Positions 1 through 9,207 are shown, counted from the stretch's first letter. The stretch: DNA of 64,000 bases from Virgibacillus profundi (GCF_002287375.1 NZ_NPOA01000006.1:124001-188000); one strand, 5' to 3'. The notes: generated by a model from the sequence alone, not told the origin. Translations and numbers: made by a program.

Positions 1-987
1 AAAGTATGGTTCGATTTTATTCAGTATTTCTCCTGGAACAGATGGCAGATTAACCGGATTCTTTACTGTTTCTCCTGTTAAAAGGCTAATTACGTCGTGA
101 CAAACGTCAATCGCCACCATTTCCTGTGCCTCAATTGTGCTAGCACCAAGATGTGGTGTTGCAATGACTTCTGGTAGCTCCAATAGTTTATTGTCCATGA
201 ATGGTTCTTCCTCAAAAACATCCAGTGCAGCACCAGCTACTTTTTTTGAGGTGATTGCATGATACAAGGCTTCCTCATCAATGATCCCTCCACGGGCACA
301 ATTAACAATTTGGACACCATCTTTCATGAGTTTAAAAGCATCCTCATTAAGCAAATGTCTGGTTTCCTTTAATAAAGGGGTGTGAATGGTGATAAAATCT
401 GCTACCTGTAAAACATCTTCAACCGTGCCATATCCAATCCCCATTTTGTCTGCTTTTTCTTCTGTTAAAAAAGGATCATACGCTGTGATGTTCATTCGCT
501 GGCCTTTTGCTCTATATGCAACTTCAGCACCGATTCTTCCAAGGCCGATTATTCCTAATGTCTTATTCTTTAGTTCGACACCGACATATTTTTTACGGTC
601 CCAACGCTTATTTTTTAATGAATTAAAAGCCTGTGGGATTTTTCTGGACAGAGACATGATCATTGCCATGGTATGCTCTGCTGCAGAATTGGTATTTCCA
701 TTGGGAGCATTCACAACGATGATCCCATGCTCTGTAGCAGCATCCAGGTCAATATTGTCAACGCCAACACCTGCACGTCCGATAATTTTTAAATTCGAAG
801 CTTTGCTGATTAATTCCCGTGTTACTTGTGTCTGACTTCTTACTAATAAGGCATCAAAATCAGTTATTTTTACTGCTAATTCTTCAGGGGTTAACTCGGT
901 ATCAATCACAATATTCATGTTTTCGGCGTTACGAAGTGGCTGTATACCTTCTTCACTAAGTGGATCGGAAATTAAAATATTAAACAT
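1..987 (-). CDS. serA: D-3-phosphoglycerate dehydrogenase, 3' end outside window
   Basis: Oxidises 3-phosphoglycerate to 3-phosphohydroxypyruvate, the first step of serine synthesis, in the cytosol. Reading the minus strand from the ATG at 985-987 gives MFNILISDPLSEEGIQPL, then a substrate-binding lobe with NAPNGNTNSAAEHT, the NAD-binding loop GIIGLGRIGAEVA, ARGGIIDEEAL and the catalytic-His region ATPHLGAST. The reading frame is open to base 1, so the C-terminal part (regulatory domains in long SerA forms) lies outside. The start overlaps the stop of the upstream aminotransferase by 8 bases, so the two are translated from one message. Confidence 0.95.
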   Translation of the reverse strand, partial: MFNILISDPLSEEGIQPLRNAENMNIVIDTELTPEELAVKITDFDALLVRSQTQVTRELISKASNLKIIGRAGVGVDNIDLDAATEHGIIVVNAPNGNTNSAAEHTMAMIMSLSRKIPQAFNSLKNKRWDRKKYVGVELKNKTLGIIGLGRIGAEVAYRAKGQRMNITAYDPFLTEEKADKMGIGYGTVEDVLQVADFITIHTPLLKETRHLLNEDAFKLMKDGVQIVNCARGGIIDEEALYHAITSKKVAGAALDVFEEEPFMDNKLLELPEVIATPHLGASTIEAQEMVAIDVCHDVISLLTGETVKNPVNLPSVPGEILNKIEPYF

Positions 988-2140
988 TATTATTACCCTC
1001 CAATATAACTTCCTGAGCTGCTCGTATACCTTTTCCAAGCTCTATCGTCTTGCCAATTCTAGTAAGTCCAATTTCAATAATGCTGATTGTCTGAAGTACA
1101 TCAGCAACAGAACAGTAGCCCATATGACCGATGCGGAAAATCTTTCCTTTCAAATGCTGCTGTCCGCCTGCAATGGACAGACCAAATTCACTTTTAATAA
1201 TACTTCTTAAATCTTCAGCTTTAAAGTCAGTTGGATTTACAGCGGTTACTGTTGGCGATGCTGCAATATCATTTGTAAGTAATGGGATATCATGTGCCCT
1301 GAATGCTTCTCTCGTCATTTTCATCATTAATTGGTGTCTTGAATAAACCTGCTTGAGACCTTCTTCCTCCATAAGTTTCAGAGCCTGCTTCAAACCAAAT
1401 AGCAATGATAGACCGGGAGTGAAGGGTGTGGAATCTTTTATTAAATTGTCACGATATTTCGTTAGATCCAAGTAGAATCTCGGCTGCTCGTTTTCTTCAA
1501 TGACCTTCCATGCACGATCGCTGACTGCAACAAATGTTAAGCCTGCTGGGAGCATCATGGCTTTTTGTGAACCTGTAACCAGGATGTCAATTCCCCATTC
1601 ATCCATTTTTGTTTCCACACCGCCAACACAGGATACACCATCCACAATTACCAGTGCATCTGAGTATGTATGAACTGTTTTAGCAATTTCTTCAATTGGG
1701 TTTAATACCCCTGTTGAAGTTTCGCAATAGGTGGTGAAAACCGCTTTAATGTTTTGATGCTTCCTGAGATATTCTTGAATGGCTTCAGGCGTAACTGCGT
1801 TTCCCCAATCGACCTTAAGATGGTGCGTTTTTAATTGATAGGCAGCACATATTTTTGAAAAACGTTCACCAAAAGCTCCGGTTTCAACTACTAATACTTC
1901 TTCGCCTTGTTTAACGGCATTGACTACGGCAGTTTCGAGACCAGCTGTCCCACTTCCAGTAATGATAGAGACATCTTGCTTTGTGCCAAAGACAAACTTT
2001 AATTTTGGTTTAATCTGTTTGAGTAATTCCTTTGCTTCCTGACCCCGATGACCGATCATAGGCTGACTCATTGCGAGCTGTACACTCGGCGGGATTGGAC
2101 TTGGTCCAGGAATTCTAAGTAAATGCTGATCTGGTAACAT
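980..2140 (-). CDS. class V aminotransferase (alanine/serine-glyoxylate aminotransferase family)
   Basis: A 386-residue PLP enzyme of the AGXT/serine-pyruvate aminotransferase family (PucG and SgaA belong here). Seen: N-terminal IPGPSPIPPSVQLAM, glycine-rich GSGTAGLETAVVNA, Asp of VIVDGVSCVGG and the PLP lysine in TGSQKAMMLPAGL (about residue 193). ATG at 2138-2140 follows AAAGGAGAAAG. It overlaps serA by 8 bases, so the likely role is amino-group transfer in serine/glycine/glyoxylate metabolism. It may stand in for SerC on phosphohydroxypyruvate, or link glyoxylate and glycine. A PucG-like role (ureidoglycine-glyoxylate) is possible by family, but no ureide genes are nearby. Exact substrate unknown. 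Confidence 0.88.
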   Translation of the reverse strand: MLPDQHLLRIPGPSPIPPSVQLAMSQPMIGHRGQEAKELLKQIKPKLKFVFGTKQDVSIITGSGTAGLETAVVNAVKQGEEVLVVETGAFGERFSKICAAYQLKTHHLKVDWGNAVTPEAIQEYLRKHQNIKAVFTTYCETSTGVLNPIEEIAKTVHTYSDALVIVDGVSCVGGVETKMDEWGIDILVTGSQKAMMLPAGLTFVAVSDRAWKVIEENEQPRFYLDLTKYRDNLIKDSTPFTPGLSLLFGLKQALKLMEEEGLKQVYSRHQLMMKMTREAFRAHDIPLLTNDIAASPTVTAVNPTDFKAEDLRSIIKSEFGLSIAGGQQHLKGKIFRIGHMGYCSVADVLQTISIIEIGLTRIGKTIELGKGIRAAQEVILEGNNNV

Positions 2141-2289
2141 AATCTTTCTCCTTTCGTACTTGAGGTAATCTAATGGTGCTTTTCCATGTATTAATAAATA
2201 ATTGTAAGGATATCAGATATATTATAATTGTCAATTAACTTTATGGATATTTATTTCAAAAAATAGACAATAAATGATAATATAAATTT

Positions 2290-2303
2290 AATGTTCGGTT
2301 TTT
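2290..2303 (-). promoter_or_regulatory. PurBox-like PurR site upstream of aminotransferase-serA
   Basis: The minus strand reads AAAAACCGAACATT, matching the Bacillus PurBox consensus AWWWCCGAACWWT at every position. It lies about 150 bp upstream of the aminotransferase start, within an A/T-rich leader. Canonical PurR operators have two inverted boxes about 16-17 bp apart. I do not see a good second box, so this is a single strong half-site. PurR control would tie serine/glycine supply to purine demand. Confidence 0.45.
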
Positions 2304-2364
2304 GGATTAAAATATGTAATATATAAAAGATCTTATTAAAATAATATACCTAAACACAAACAAA

Positions 2365-2393
2365 AACAAGCCGAATTTCAACATCGGCTTGTT
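2365..2393 (-). terminator. rho-independent terminator after NRDE gene
   Basis: Perfect 10-bp stem AACAAGCCGA/TCGGCTTGTT with a 9-base loop. On the minus strand it is followed by a T-rich run. It lies 27 bp past the stop of the 2420-3184 gene. Confidence 0.8.
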
Positions 2394-2419
2394 TGTTGGA
2401 ATTTTTAAATGGAAAAGCG

Positions 2420-3184
2420 TTATTCCAACCGAAATGAAAACTGTTTTTCGTTTATAAACTTTCCTTCATTATATGTGCGTTCAGTAAAAGTTACATTGTT
2501 ATCATGGTCGATAATTAATACAGTGGAAGAGCGGGTGCCATAATTGGTTGTTTTGATAAAGAGGGGAGACAGTATTCGTTCCAAATCCAAGCCAACACCT
2601 GTTTGTGGCAGATGGGCGTCCTCGGCATCTTCAGCGTCAGAAAGGATATCAAATAAAACGTTGGACTCGATATTCTTCTGACTCCCTACATATTCCCTTA
2701 ATCTTTTCTTTCCTTTTGTTACTTTTGGCCATGGGGTATTCAGAAAGTGGTTGCTTAGCCCGTGAGTCCCTGAAGTAATCTTAATGGCTTCATTCTCTAT
2801 ATTATTATAGTAGTATAAGCTGTCAGGACTTCCGAGAATGAGATTGAAGCCGACATAGTTATCTTTGCCCAGTTTTAATGAATCAAGAAAAGCCTCGGTG
2901 GATATATCATTTGCCAAATAGTTTGTAATAATCTCTCCACGAGAATTAGCACCTGACTTCATATGTTCTGGATCACGATAATTCGTTAGTGCCGCAAATC
3001 GGCCATGCTTCGTGATACCAAGCCATGTTCCCATTTGCGATAAATCACGTCCTGCCAGAATATTTGGATGATCTTCCCAAAACGCAGCAGGTGCAGTTGG
3101 GCGGTCATAAGCTTCATCCCGGTTCGCTGCAACAATTAATTTATATTTTGGATGTTCCTGGAATTGAAAATTAATCAAACACAT
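2420..3184 (-). CDS. NRDE family protein (TANGO2-like)
   Basis: A protein of about 254 residues beginning MCLINFQFQEHPKYKLIVAAN followed by RDE, the family signature Asn-Arg-Asp-Glu. The second residue Cys is typical of this Ntn-hydrolase-like group, so I start at 3182-3184 (after AAAGGGGG) rather than 18 codons upstream. Further matches are WLGITKHGRFAALTNYRDP and LSNHFLNTPWPKV. Bacterial members are uncharacterised; eukaryotic TANGO2 is linked to haem and lipid handling. Monocistronic with its own terminator. Function not assignable. Confidence 0.9.
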   Translation of the reverse strand: MCLINFQFQEHPKYKLIVAANRDEAYDRPTAPAAFWEDHPNILAGRDLSQMGTWLGITKHGRFAALTNYRDPEHMKSGANSRGEIITNYLANDISTEAFLDSLKLGKDNYVGFNLILGSPDSLYYYNNIENEAIKITSGTHGLSNHFLNTPWPKVTKGKKRLREYVGSQKNIESNVLFDILSDAEDAEDAHLPQTGVGLDLERILSPLFIKTTNYGTRSSTVLIIDHDNNVTFTERTYNEGKFINEKQFSFRLE

Positions 3185-3285
3185 AGTGGTAGAACCCCCT
3201 TTTAAATAAGTATACGTGTGAAGTGGGGGTGATATCAAAAAAAATGCCGGGGTAAAAAGTTTTTATAGCATGATCATCATATAAA

Positions 3286-3416
3286 TGGTATACTAGCCAA
3301 GCGATGAGCTGATTTGTGTAAGACGAAGAATGAGGCAGTACATGTGCATGTGAACCACATGATTCTTCGCCACAAATAATTCGTTAAAAAACGCCTATTT
3401 TTATAGGCGTTTTTCT
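3286..3416 (+). ncRNA. candidate small structured RNA with own promoter and terminator
   Basis: No gene occupies 3239-3418. Seen here: an extended -10 TGGTATACT (3286-3294), then a nested hairpin (TTTGTG 3313-3318 with CACAAA 3371-3376; CGAAGAAT 3324-3331 with ATTCTTCG 3362-3369; ATGTG 3348-3352 with CACAT 3356-3360), then a terminator stem AACGCCTAT/ATAGGCGTT (3390-3411) with a T-run. A start near 3300 would give an RNA of about 115 nt. There is no ribosome site or plausible ORF. I do not recognise the family. The terminator also serves the convergent YflT gene. Confidence 0.5.
3390..3414. terminator. bidirectional terminator
   Basis: Nine-bp stem AACGCCTAT/ATAGGCGTT with T-runs on both strands. 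It ends the small RNA on the plus strand and the general stress gene on the minus strand. Confidence 0.85.
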
Positions 3417-3418
3417 TA

Positions 3419-3835
3419 TTAATCACGTCTAATTGTATCAACTTCAAGCGTTACATCATCACTGACAGAATCATTCCCCATCCGCATTTCATCATCTGCT
3501 ATGACTAAAATTTTTCCTGATTCAATTTCATCCACATATTTTGAAGCCTGTTTGTCTGAGATACCTGAATGTATTAGTTTGTCATGTAAGTAGGGATGAG
3601 AACCCGCATCGTTCGTAAATACCTTCTTCACCTTATCCACAAATGATGGGTCAGAATCTGTTTCTACTATACTGCTTTCAACATTTACGTCTGTGCGTAG
3701 TGCTAAGTCATTTGTATCATCATTATTTGCAAAAATGGTGATGTTTTTTGCTTTATACCCCTTTAATTCCAGTCCGTCCACTGTCTTAATTGCCTCATCC
3801 TTTGTATCAAAAGATCCAAAAATTTGTCTGGTCAT
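3419..3835 (-). CDS. general stress protein, YflT/GSP17M domain
   Basis: 138 residues, MTRQIFGSFDTKDEAIKTVD onward, with the GSP17M (YflT) fold: repeated alpha/beta units for residues 3-30 (IFGSFDTKDEAIKTV) and 90-120 (SDKQASKYVDEIESGKILV). Strongly acidic, soluble. Family members are SigB-controlled stress proteins of unknown activity. Monocistronic, ATG preceded by GGGAGGAG, convergent with the candidate small RNA. Confidence 0.85.
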   Translation of the reverse strand: MTRQIFGSFDTKDEAIKTVDGLELKGYKAKNITIFANNDDTNDLALRTDVNVESSIVETDSDPSFVDKVKKVFTNDAGSHPYLHDKLIHSGISDKQASKYVDEIESGKILVIADDEMRMGNDSVSDDVTLEVDTIRRD

Positions 3836-3917
3836 TTTAATCTCCTCCCGATGAGTATTTTCTTATATTTATATTCCCTGGTCTGTTTATTTTGAAACAA
3901 AACTCAACGTAAATTAA

Positions 3918-3929
3918 TGAGAATTCTCA
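3918..3929. promoter_or_regulatory. 12-bp perfect palindrome upstream of RpiR operon
   Basis: TGAGAATTCTCA lies between the divergent stress gene and the RpiR operon, just upstream of a possible promoter TTGAAT (3933-3938) and TAATAT (3955-3960). Position suggests an operator, possibly for the RpiR regulator itself. The core also resembles a weak Fur-like half-site. Nothing else is recognisable in 3836-4050. Confidence 0.35.
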
Positions 3930-4050
3930 AAATTGAATATTGATAAAATGAATATAATATGATAAGTTAAATTTAGAAGGAATAACTTTATTTTTATAAT
4001 TTAAAAAGGATTTGCTTTATATAGGTAGTAAATTAACCAGGAGGATAGTG

Positions 4051-4896
4051 ATGGAACATATTTTTCAAAAAATATATGAGCAGCAGGCTGATTTTTCCAA
4101 AAGTTTACAGAAAATTTCATCACATTTTTTAAATGATCCTAAAATTTTTGCAGTATTTTCCGCTACAGAAGCTGGCAGGGAAGTAGGAGTCAGTGAAACG
4201 ACAGTCATTCGTTTTTGCAAAAAGCTGGGGTACAATGGATATAGTGCTATGCAGGAAGATGTTCAGCGTAATCTTTTTTCTAATAGCAGTTTAACGGAAT
4301 ATCTTGAGGGTAAATCAGTGGACGAAAATATAGATAATCCAATTAAAAATCTGATGGTTAATGATATTGGTAACATCCAAAAAACGATGAAACAAATCTC
4401 AGAGGAAAGTCTTGAGACTGCTGTTTCCAAAATAGCTGAAGCTGATCGTGTTCTTGTCTCAGGAGTTAGGTCATCCCATGCTTTAGCAAGTTGGTTTGCA
4501 TTTTCCCTAGATTTAGCTGTTGGAAATACCCGCCTTTACCATTCAAATGTTGACGATGTGTTACTCAGGATCAGTGAACTAACGGATGAAAGTGTATTTA
4601 TCGCTTTTTCGTTTCATCGCTATGCAGTTGAGACCATTCAAATTGCGAAGCTTGCAAAACAGCAAGGTGCTTTTGTTATAGCAATCACGGATTCACCTGT
4701 TTCACCAATTACTGAATTTTCATCACTCATATTGCCAATCCAACTAAATGTAAAATCGACATTGGACGGGGCACCTGCAGTTTTATCATTAACGAATAGT
4801 ATTGTTTCGAGTATATCTTTAAAAAATCAGGAAAAGTTTCAAAAACGTGCAGCACTTTTTGACTCAATAGAAGCAAAGGATTTATTTGCGAATTAA
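4051..4896 (+). CDS. MurR/RpiR family transcriptional regulator
   Basis: 281 residues. N-terminal HTH_6 domain (about 1-75) with the recognition segment VSETTVIRFCKKLGYNGYSA, and a C-terminal SIS domain (about 115-250) with VLVSGVRSSHALASWFA and VFIAFSFHRYAVETIQIAK, which normally binds a sugar phosphate or other effector. I use the ATG at 4051 (AGGAGG at 4039-4044) and not the in-frame ATG 39 bases upstream, which lacks a ribosome site. First gene of the amidase/GNAT/racemase/permease operon and the likely local regulator. The effector is unknown; a D-amino acid or N-acyl amino acid is plausible from the operon. Confidence 0.9.
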   Translation: MEHIFQKIYEQQADFSKSLQKISSHFLNDPKIFAVFSATEAGREVGVSETTVIRFCKKLGYNGYSAMQEDVQRNLFSNSSLTEYLEGKSVDENIDNPIKNLMVNDIGNIQKTMKQISEESLETAVSKIAEADRVLVSGVRSSHALASWFAFSLDLAVGNTRLYHSNVDDVLLRISELTDESVFIAFSFHRYAVETIQIAKLAKQQGAFVIAITDSPVSPITEFSSLILPIQLNVKSTLDGAPAVLSLTNSIVSSISLKNQEKFQKRAALFDSIEAKDLFAN

Positions 4897-4914
4897 ATGA
4901 AAAGGAGTCTGGAT

Positions 4915-6042
4915 ATGAAGTCCATTATTGAAAAACTTACCCCTTATTTAAAGAAGGTTTTTAATCATTTGCATGAAAGTCCAGAAATAAGCTGGGAAGA
5001 AACAGAAACAACAAACTATATTAAAGAGCTATTTAAACAAAAGGATTGTAAAATTAGTCCATTTGAAAATACAACCGGTCTTACGATAGAAGTCGGAAAA
5101 GGTAAGCCGGTCATTGCAATACGCGCAGACATTGATGCATTATGGCAGGAGGTAAATGGAAGGTTCCAGGCAAACCATTCCTGTGGCCATGATGCACATA
5201 TGACTATTGTCATTGGTACATTGCTGACTATTCTTGAAAATGGATCACCTGAGAATGCTACGTTTAAATTTATCTTTCAGCCTGCGGAAGAAAAAGGAAC
5301 AGGGGCTTTAGCTTTCGTCGATAACGGAGTTGCTGATGATGTGGACTATTTATATGGGATGCATTTACGACCAATGGAAGAATTGAAAAATGGACGGTTT
5401 GCACCTGCTATCGGACATGGGGCTGCAAGATTTATACAAGGGGAAATACAAGGTGACGATGCACATGGGGCGCGTCCACACTTGAATGGGAATGCCATTC
5501 AAATTGGAGCAGAGCTCGTGCAGCATTTGAATAATATTCAGATCAATCCAATGGTTCCACATTCTATCAAAATGACTTCCTTTCATGCAGGAGGAAAAAG
5601 TGCAAATATTATTCCTGGAAATGCGACCTTCTCTATCGATGTTCGAGCACAAACAAATGAAGTGATGAATCTGTTGTCAGAAAAAGTGGAGCAGATTGTA
5701 GCAATGCTTGCCAATATGCATCAGGTTAGTATAACTACCAGTACAGGTGCAAATGTTGCTGCAGCAGTTCTTGATGATGATGCAATCAATGTAATGCGTG
5801 AGGCAATATCAGAAAGTGTCGGAGAAGAAAATCTGGAGCCGGTAATTACAACAACAGGCGGGGACGATTTTCACTTTTATACGATCAAGCGACCAAATAT
5901 AAAGGCAACAATGCTAGCAATCGGTTGTGACCTCGAGCCTGGATTACATCATCCAAATATGGCATTCAATCATGAAGTAATACCTAAAGCGGTAGAAATT
6001 CTCACACGAGCATTATATAAGACAGCTAAGATAAACCAATGA
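4915..6042 (+). CDS. M20 family amidohydrolase (AmhX-like), candidate N-succinyl-L-amino acid hydrolase
   Basis: Zinc-dependent M20D hydrolase, about 375 residues. Visible metal-site motifs: NHSCGHDAHMTIV, QPAEEKGTGA (catalytic Glu), GMHLRP, and a late HHPNMAFNHE. The dimerisation domain sits between about residues 170 and 285. The ATG at 4915 has AAGGAG inside the first codons of the longer frame, so the shorter start is preferred. It lies 18 bp past the regulator. By analogy to the Geobacillus D-to-L amino acid pathway it would remove the succinyl/acyl group from the L-isomer made by the racemase. A generic aminoacylase role is the alternative. Confidence 0.85.
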   Translation: MKSIIEKLTPYLKKVFNHLHESPEISWEETETTNYIKELFKQKDCKISPFENTTGLTIEVGKGKPVIAIRADIDALWQEVNGRFQANHSCGHDAHMTIVIGTLLTILENGSPENATFKFIFQPAEEKGTGALAFVDNGVADDVDYLYGMHLRPMEELKNGRFAPAIGHGAARFIQGEIQGDDAHGARPHLNGNAIQIGAELVQHLNNIQINPMVPHSIKMTSFHAGGKSANIIPGNATFSIDVRAQTNEVMNLLSEKVEQIVAMLANMHQVSITTSTGANVAAAVLDDDAINVMREAISESVGEENLEPVITTTGGDDFHFYTIKRPNIKATMLAIGCDLEPGLHHPNMAFNHEVIPKAVEILTRALYKTAKINQ

Positions 6043-6055
6043 AAGAAGGAATCTG

Positions 6056-6847
6056 ATGATGGAAAACATAACGATTCGCTCCATTAAAACTATGGAGGAA
6101 TTACTTGAGGTACAGAAAGTAGAGGAGTCTGTTTGGCATATGCCACCAACACCAGTCCATCAAACATTTACTGCTTCAGTTAATGGCGGGATTATTTTAG
6201 GAGCTTATGATGGAGACAAAATGATTGGATTTTTATACAGCTTTGCTGGATTTGATGGGGGAAATGCGTATTTGTGTTCTCACATGCTAGGGGTATTAGC
6301 TGACTATCGAAAAGGTGGTCTGGGAGTACAGATGAAGCTGAAGCAAGCAGAACTGGCAAAAGAAATGGGTTATGACATGATCACATGGACATACGATCCA
6401 CTTGAAAGCTTAAATGCCAATCTTAATTTGCACAAGCTTGGAGCAAAAGGTGCAAAGTATAAAGAAAACCATTATGGCTCAATGGATGATGGACTGAACC
6501 AGGGTTTACCAACAGACCGGATTCAAATTATGTGGAATATAAGTAAAAGTGAAGCAACAAATACAGTGGCTTTTAATGAAGATAAAGTATTGCTTACAGC
6601 CACATCAGAAGGAAATCCACTGATTACAAATACTTTTCATGAAACATACACACCGAAAAATGATGCTTGGTTCATGGCAATTCCAAATAACTTTCAACAG
6701 ATAAAAAAGGAAAACTTTAAGCTTGCGAAAAGCTGGAGAATGCATACAAGAGAGGTATTTCAAAGACTATTTGCAGATGGATACCAAGCTGTAGATATCA
6801 TTCGTGATGATGCAAAACAAGTTAGCTATTATGTTTTTAAAAAATAA
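6056..6847 (+). CDS. GNAT family N-acyltransferase, candidate succinyl-CoA:D-amino acid N-succinyltransferase
   Basis: 263 residues. N-terminal GNAT core with the acetyl-CoA loop region LGVLADYRKGGLGVQMK and DMITWTYDPLESLNANLNLHKLG, followed by about 90 C-terminal residues of unknown fold. This is the predicted GNAT group usually found beside o-succinylbenzoate-synthase-like racemases. In the characterised Geobacillus kaustophilus pathway the GNAT member acylates D-amino acids. It sits between the M20 hydrolase and the racemase gene, in the same operon, 13 bp from the former. Substrate inferred, not shown. Confidence 0.8.
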   Translation: MMENITIRSIKTMEELLEVQKVEESVWHMPPTPVHQTFTASVNGGIILGAYDGDKMIGFLYSFAGFDGGNAYLCSHMLGVLADYRKGGLGVQMKLKQAELAKEMGYDMITWTYDPLESLNANLNLHKLGAKGAKYKENHYGSMDDGLNQGLPTDRIQIMWNISKSEATNTVAFNEDKVLLTATSEGNPLITNTFHETYTPKNDAWFMAIPNNFQQIKKENFKLAKSWRMHTREVFQRLFADGYQAVDIIRDDAKQVSYYVFKK

Positions 6848-6946
6848 TTAGGCGGTTTTTTAAAGGATTGGGACCTTTGAGAATTAAAAAACAACTTACG
6901 AAAAGACTCAGGTAATTATTTCATTAATAAATAGGAGGTTTTTAGT

Positions 6947-8062
6947 TTGACGATTCCAATTAAACAAATCAAACTGAGAAAATTACAAATGCGGTTAAAG
7001 GATCCTTTTACAACTAGCTTTGGAACCATGCAGGATAAGGAATTTTATATAACAGAAGCAATAGATGGGGAAGGAAATAGCGGATTTGGTGAATCTGTCG
7101 CATTCATTAGCCCATGGTATAGCGAAGAGACAGTTAAAACAAATCTGCATATTATGGAAGACTTTTTAATTAAAATCCTAAAGGAAAATGAAATTTCCCA
7201 TCCGGATCAGATTTCCGAGTTATTTCAGCCAATTAAAGGACATAATATGGCTAAGTCAGCACTGGAAGGAGCTATTTGGGATCTGTATGCAAAACGGCAG
7301 AATATCACACTAGCAGAGGCTCTTGGCGGTGAAAAGAAAGAAATTGATGTTGGAATTAGTATAGGAATTCAGCCTTCCATAGAAGATTTGCTTCAGACGA
7401 TAAAAGGTTTTGTTCAAGAAGGATATAAACGGATGAAAATAAAAATTAAACCAGGCTGGGATGTTGACGTTTTACGTGAAGTTCGTGCGAATTACCCGGA
7501 CTTGCCAATTATGGCAGATGCCAATTCTGCTTATACCTTGGATGATATCGAACATTTACAGAAACTGGACGACCTGAATCTTACGATGATTGAGCAGCCG
7601 CTTGGACATGATGATATTGTCGATCATGCGAAGCTGCAAGCTGTAATGAAAACACCAATTTGCTTAGATGAAAGTATTCATTCTCTTGAAGACACAAGAA
7701 AAGCTATTCAATTGGGAAGCTGTAAAATTATCAATATAAAAATCGGCCGTGTCGGTGGACTTACAGAAGCCAAGAAAATACACGATTACTGTAAGGATCA
7801 CGATATTGCAGTGTGGTGTGGTGGAATGCTGGAAGCTGGTGTAGGAAGAGCGCATAACATAGCATTGACAACATTGGATCAGTTTATTTTGCCTGGTGAT
7901 ACTGCAGGATCATCAAGGTATTGGGTAAAAGATATTATTAAACCAGAAGTGGTTGTTCATAAGGGTGTTATTACAGTTCCTGATAAGCCGGGGATTGGTT
8001 ATGACATTGATGAATCAGCATTGGAAGAATTTACTGTAGATGAAAAAGTGTTTAATTTTTAG
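6947..8062 (+). CDS. N-acylamino acid racemase / OSBS family (enolase superfamily)
   Basis: 371 residues with full enolase-superfamily chemistry: Lys164 and Lys166 of the K-x-K motif, metal ligands Asp191 (MADANSAY), Glu216 (IEQPLG), Asp241 (CLDESI), and Lys265 (NIKIGRVGG). TTG start 9 bp after AGGAGG. The family mixes o-succinylbenzoate synthase (menaquinone) and N-succinylamino acid racemase. The GNAT and M20 neighbours and absence of other men genes argue for racemase, giving net D- to L-amino acid conversion. Confidence 0.88.
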   Translation: MTIPIKQIKLRKLQMRLKDPFTTSFGTMQDKEFYITEAIDGEGNSGFGESVAFISPWYSEETVKTNLHIMEDFLIKILKENEISHPDQISELFQPIKGHNMAKSALEGAIWDLYAKRQNITLAEALGGEKKEIDVGISIGIQPSIEDLLQTIKGFVQEGYKRMKIKIKPGWDVDVLREVRANYPDLPIMADANSAYTLDDIEHLQKLDDLNLTMIEQPLGHDDIVDHAKLQAVMKTPICLDESIHSLEDTRKAIQLGSCKIINIKIGRVGGLTEAKKIHDYCKDHDIAVWCGGMLEAGVGRAHNIALTTLDQFILPGDTAGSSRYWVKDIIKPEVVVHKGVITVPDKPGIGYDIDESALEEFTVDEKVFNF

Positions 8063-8071
8063 GGCAAGATT

Positions 8072-8101
8072 AAAAGGCGAGAGGTAAAATCTCTTCCTTT
8101 T
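8072..8101 (+). terminator. intra-operon hairpin before permease
   Basis: AAAAGG-c-GAGA pairs with TCTC-t-CCTTTT, followed only by the T-run within the stem. It probably gives partial termination, lowering permease expression relative to the enzymes. Confidence 0.5.
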
Positions 8102-8148
8102 CACCAAGAGAATTCGAAACATTCAGATAGGTAAGAGGTGAAGATATA

Positions 8149-9207
8149 ATGAGGAAGAGTTTTCAAATCGCTGGTGCATACATTGGGCTGATTGTAGGGG
8201 CGGGTTTCGCTTCAGGACAGGAGGTACTCCAATTTTTTACTAGCTTTGGCTGGTATAGTATTTTGGGAACGATTGTGGCGATGTTTTTATTTGCCTTCTT
8301 AGGTATGCAGGTGATGCAAATTGGCTCCAAGCTGCAAACTACATCACATAAAGAAGTAGTTTATAAGATATGTGGAAAATACCTTGGAGCAGGTGTGGAT
8401 ATTTTAGTCACATTTTTCTTATTTGGTGTTGCGGTTGTTATGATCGCAGGGAGTGGGGCTATTTTTGAACAACAGTTTGGAATATCACCCCTTATTGGTA
8501 ATATACTCCTCACCTTACTGGTAATTATCACACTATGCTTTAATGTTAAAAATGTAATTTCGATTATAAGTATGATTACACCGTTCTTGCTTATATTGAT
8601 CTTTATTATCGTGGGTTATTCAATAGTCACAAGTAATTCCAGTTTGGAGGAGCTAAATGCTATCGCTTCTGACCAGCCTTCTGCGGCACCAAACTGGCTT
8701 GTAGGTGGAATATTATATGTATCTTATAATATAGCAGCAGGTATTTCGATGCTAACCGTTATTGGCGGAACTGTTAAGGATAGGAAAGTTGCCAGTCGTG
8801 GCGGTATTATTGGGGGCATTGGGCTTGGTTTATTGTTATTATTAATTAATTTGGCATTATTAATGAATGCAGATCATATTCTTGGTGCGGACATGCCAAT
8901 GCTAATGCTTGCTACTGAAATATCTCCTATTGTTGGAATATTAATGGCGATAGCTTTACTCGGAATGGTTTTTAATACAACTGTTGGAATGCTATATGCT
9001 TTTACAGCTCGATTGGTAGAACCAGAAACACGGAAGTTTAAATGGAGTGTTATTGTTATCGGCTTTCTTGCATTTGGAGCAAGTTTCGTTGGCTTTATGA
9101 CTTTGGTTGGAACGGTTTACCCTATTACTGGATACTTAGGGTTGGCTTTAATTATCGCCATTTTTGTTTCCTGGATTACTATGAGGAAAGAACAAAGAGC
9201 AAAATAG
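8149..9207 (+). CDS. YkvI family membrane transporter
   Basis: 352 residues, about 10 hydrophobic segments, beginning IAGAYIGLIVGAGFASGQEVLQ, the discontinuous first helix of LeuT/APC-fold secondary transporters. Closest known group is B. subtilis YkvI, function unproven. Good ribosome site (GAGGTGAAG) before ATG 8149. Last gene of the operon, so it probably imports the amino acid (perhaps a D-isomer) processed by the upstream enzymes. Confidence 0.82.
   Translation: MRKSFQIAGAYIGLIVGAGFASGQEVLQFFTSFGWYSILGTIVAMFLFAFLGMQVMQIGSKLQTTSHKEVVYKICGKYLGAGVDILVTFFLFGVAVVMIAGSGAIFEQQFGISPLIGNILLTLLVIITLCFNVKNVISIISMITPFLLILIFIIVGYSIVTSNSSLEELNAIASDQPSAAPNWLVGGILYVSYNIAAGISMLTVIGGTVKDRKVASRGGIIGGIGLGLLLLLINLALLMNADHILGADMPMLMLATEISPIVGILMAIALLGMVFNTTVGMLYAFTARLVEPETRKFKWSVIVIGFLAFGASFVGFMTLVGTVYPITGYLGLALIIAIFVSWITMRKEQRAK

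Noticed and set aside
5016-5652. Minus-strand ORFs inside the M20 gene
   Set aside because: Shadows of a well-supported gene; no ribosome sites and odd composition (many Cys/Trp).
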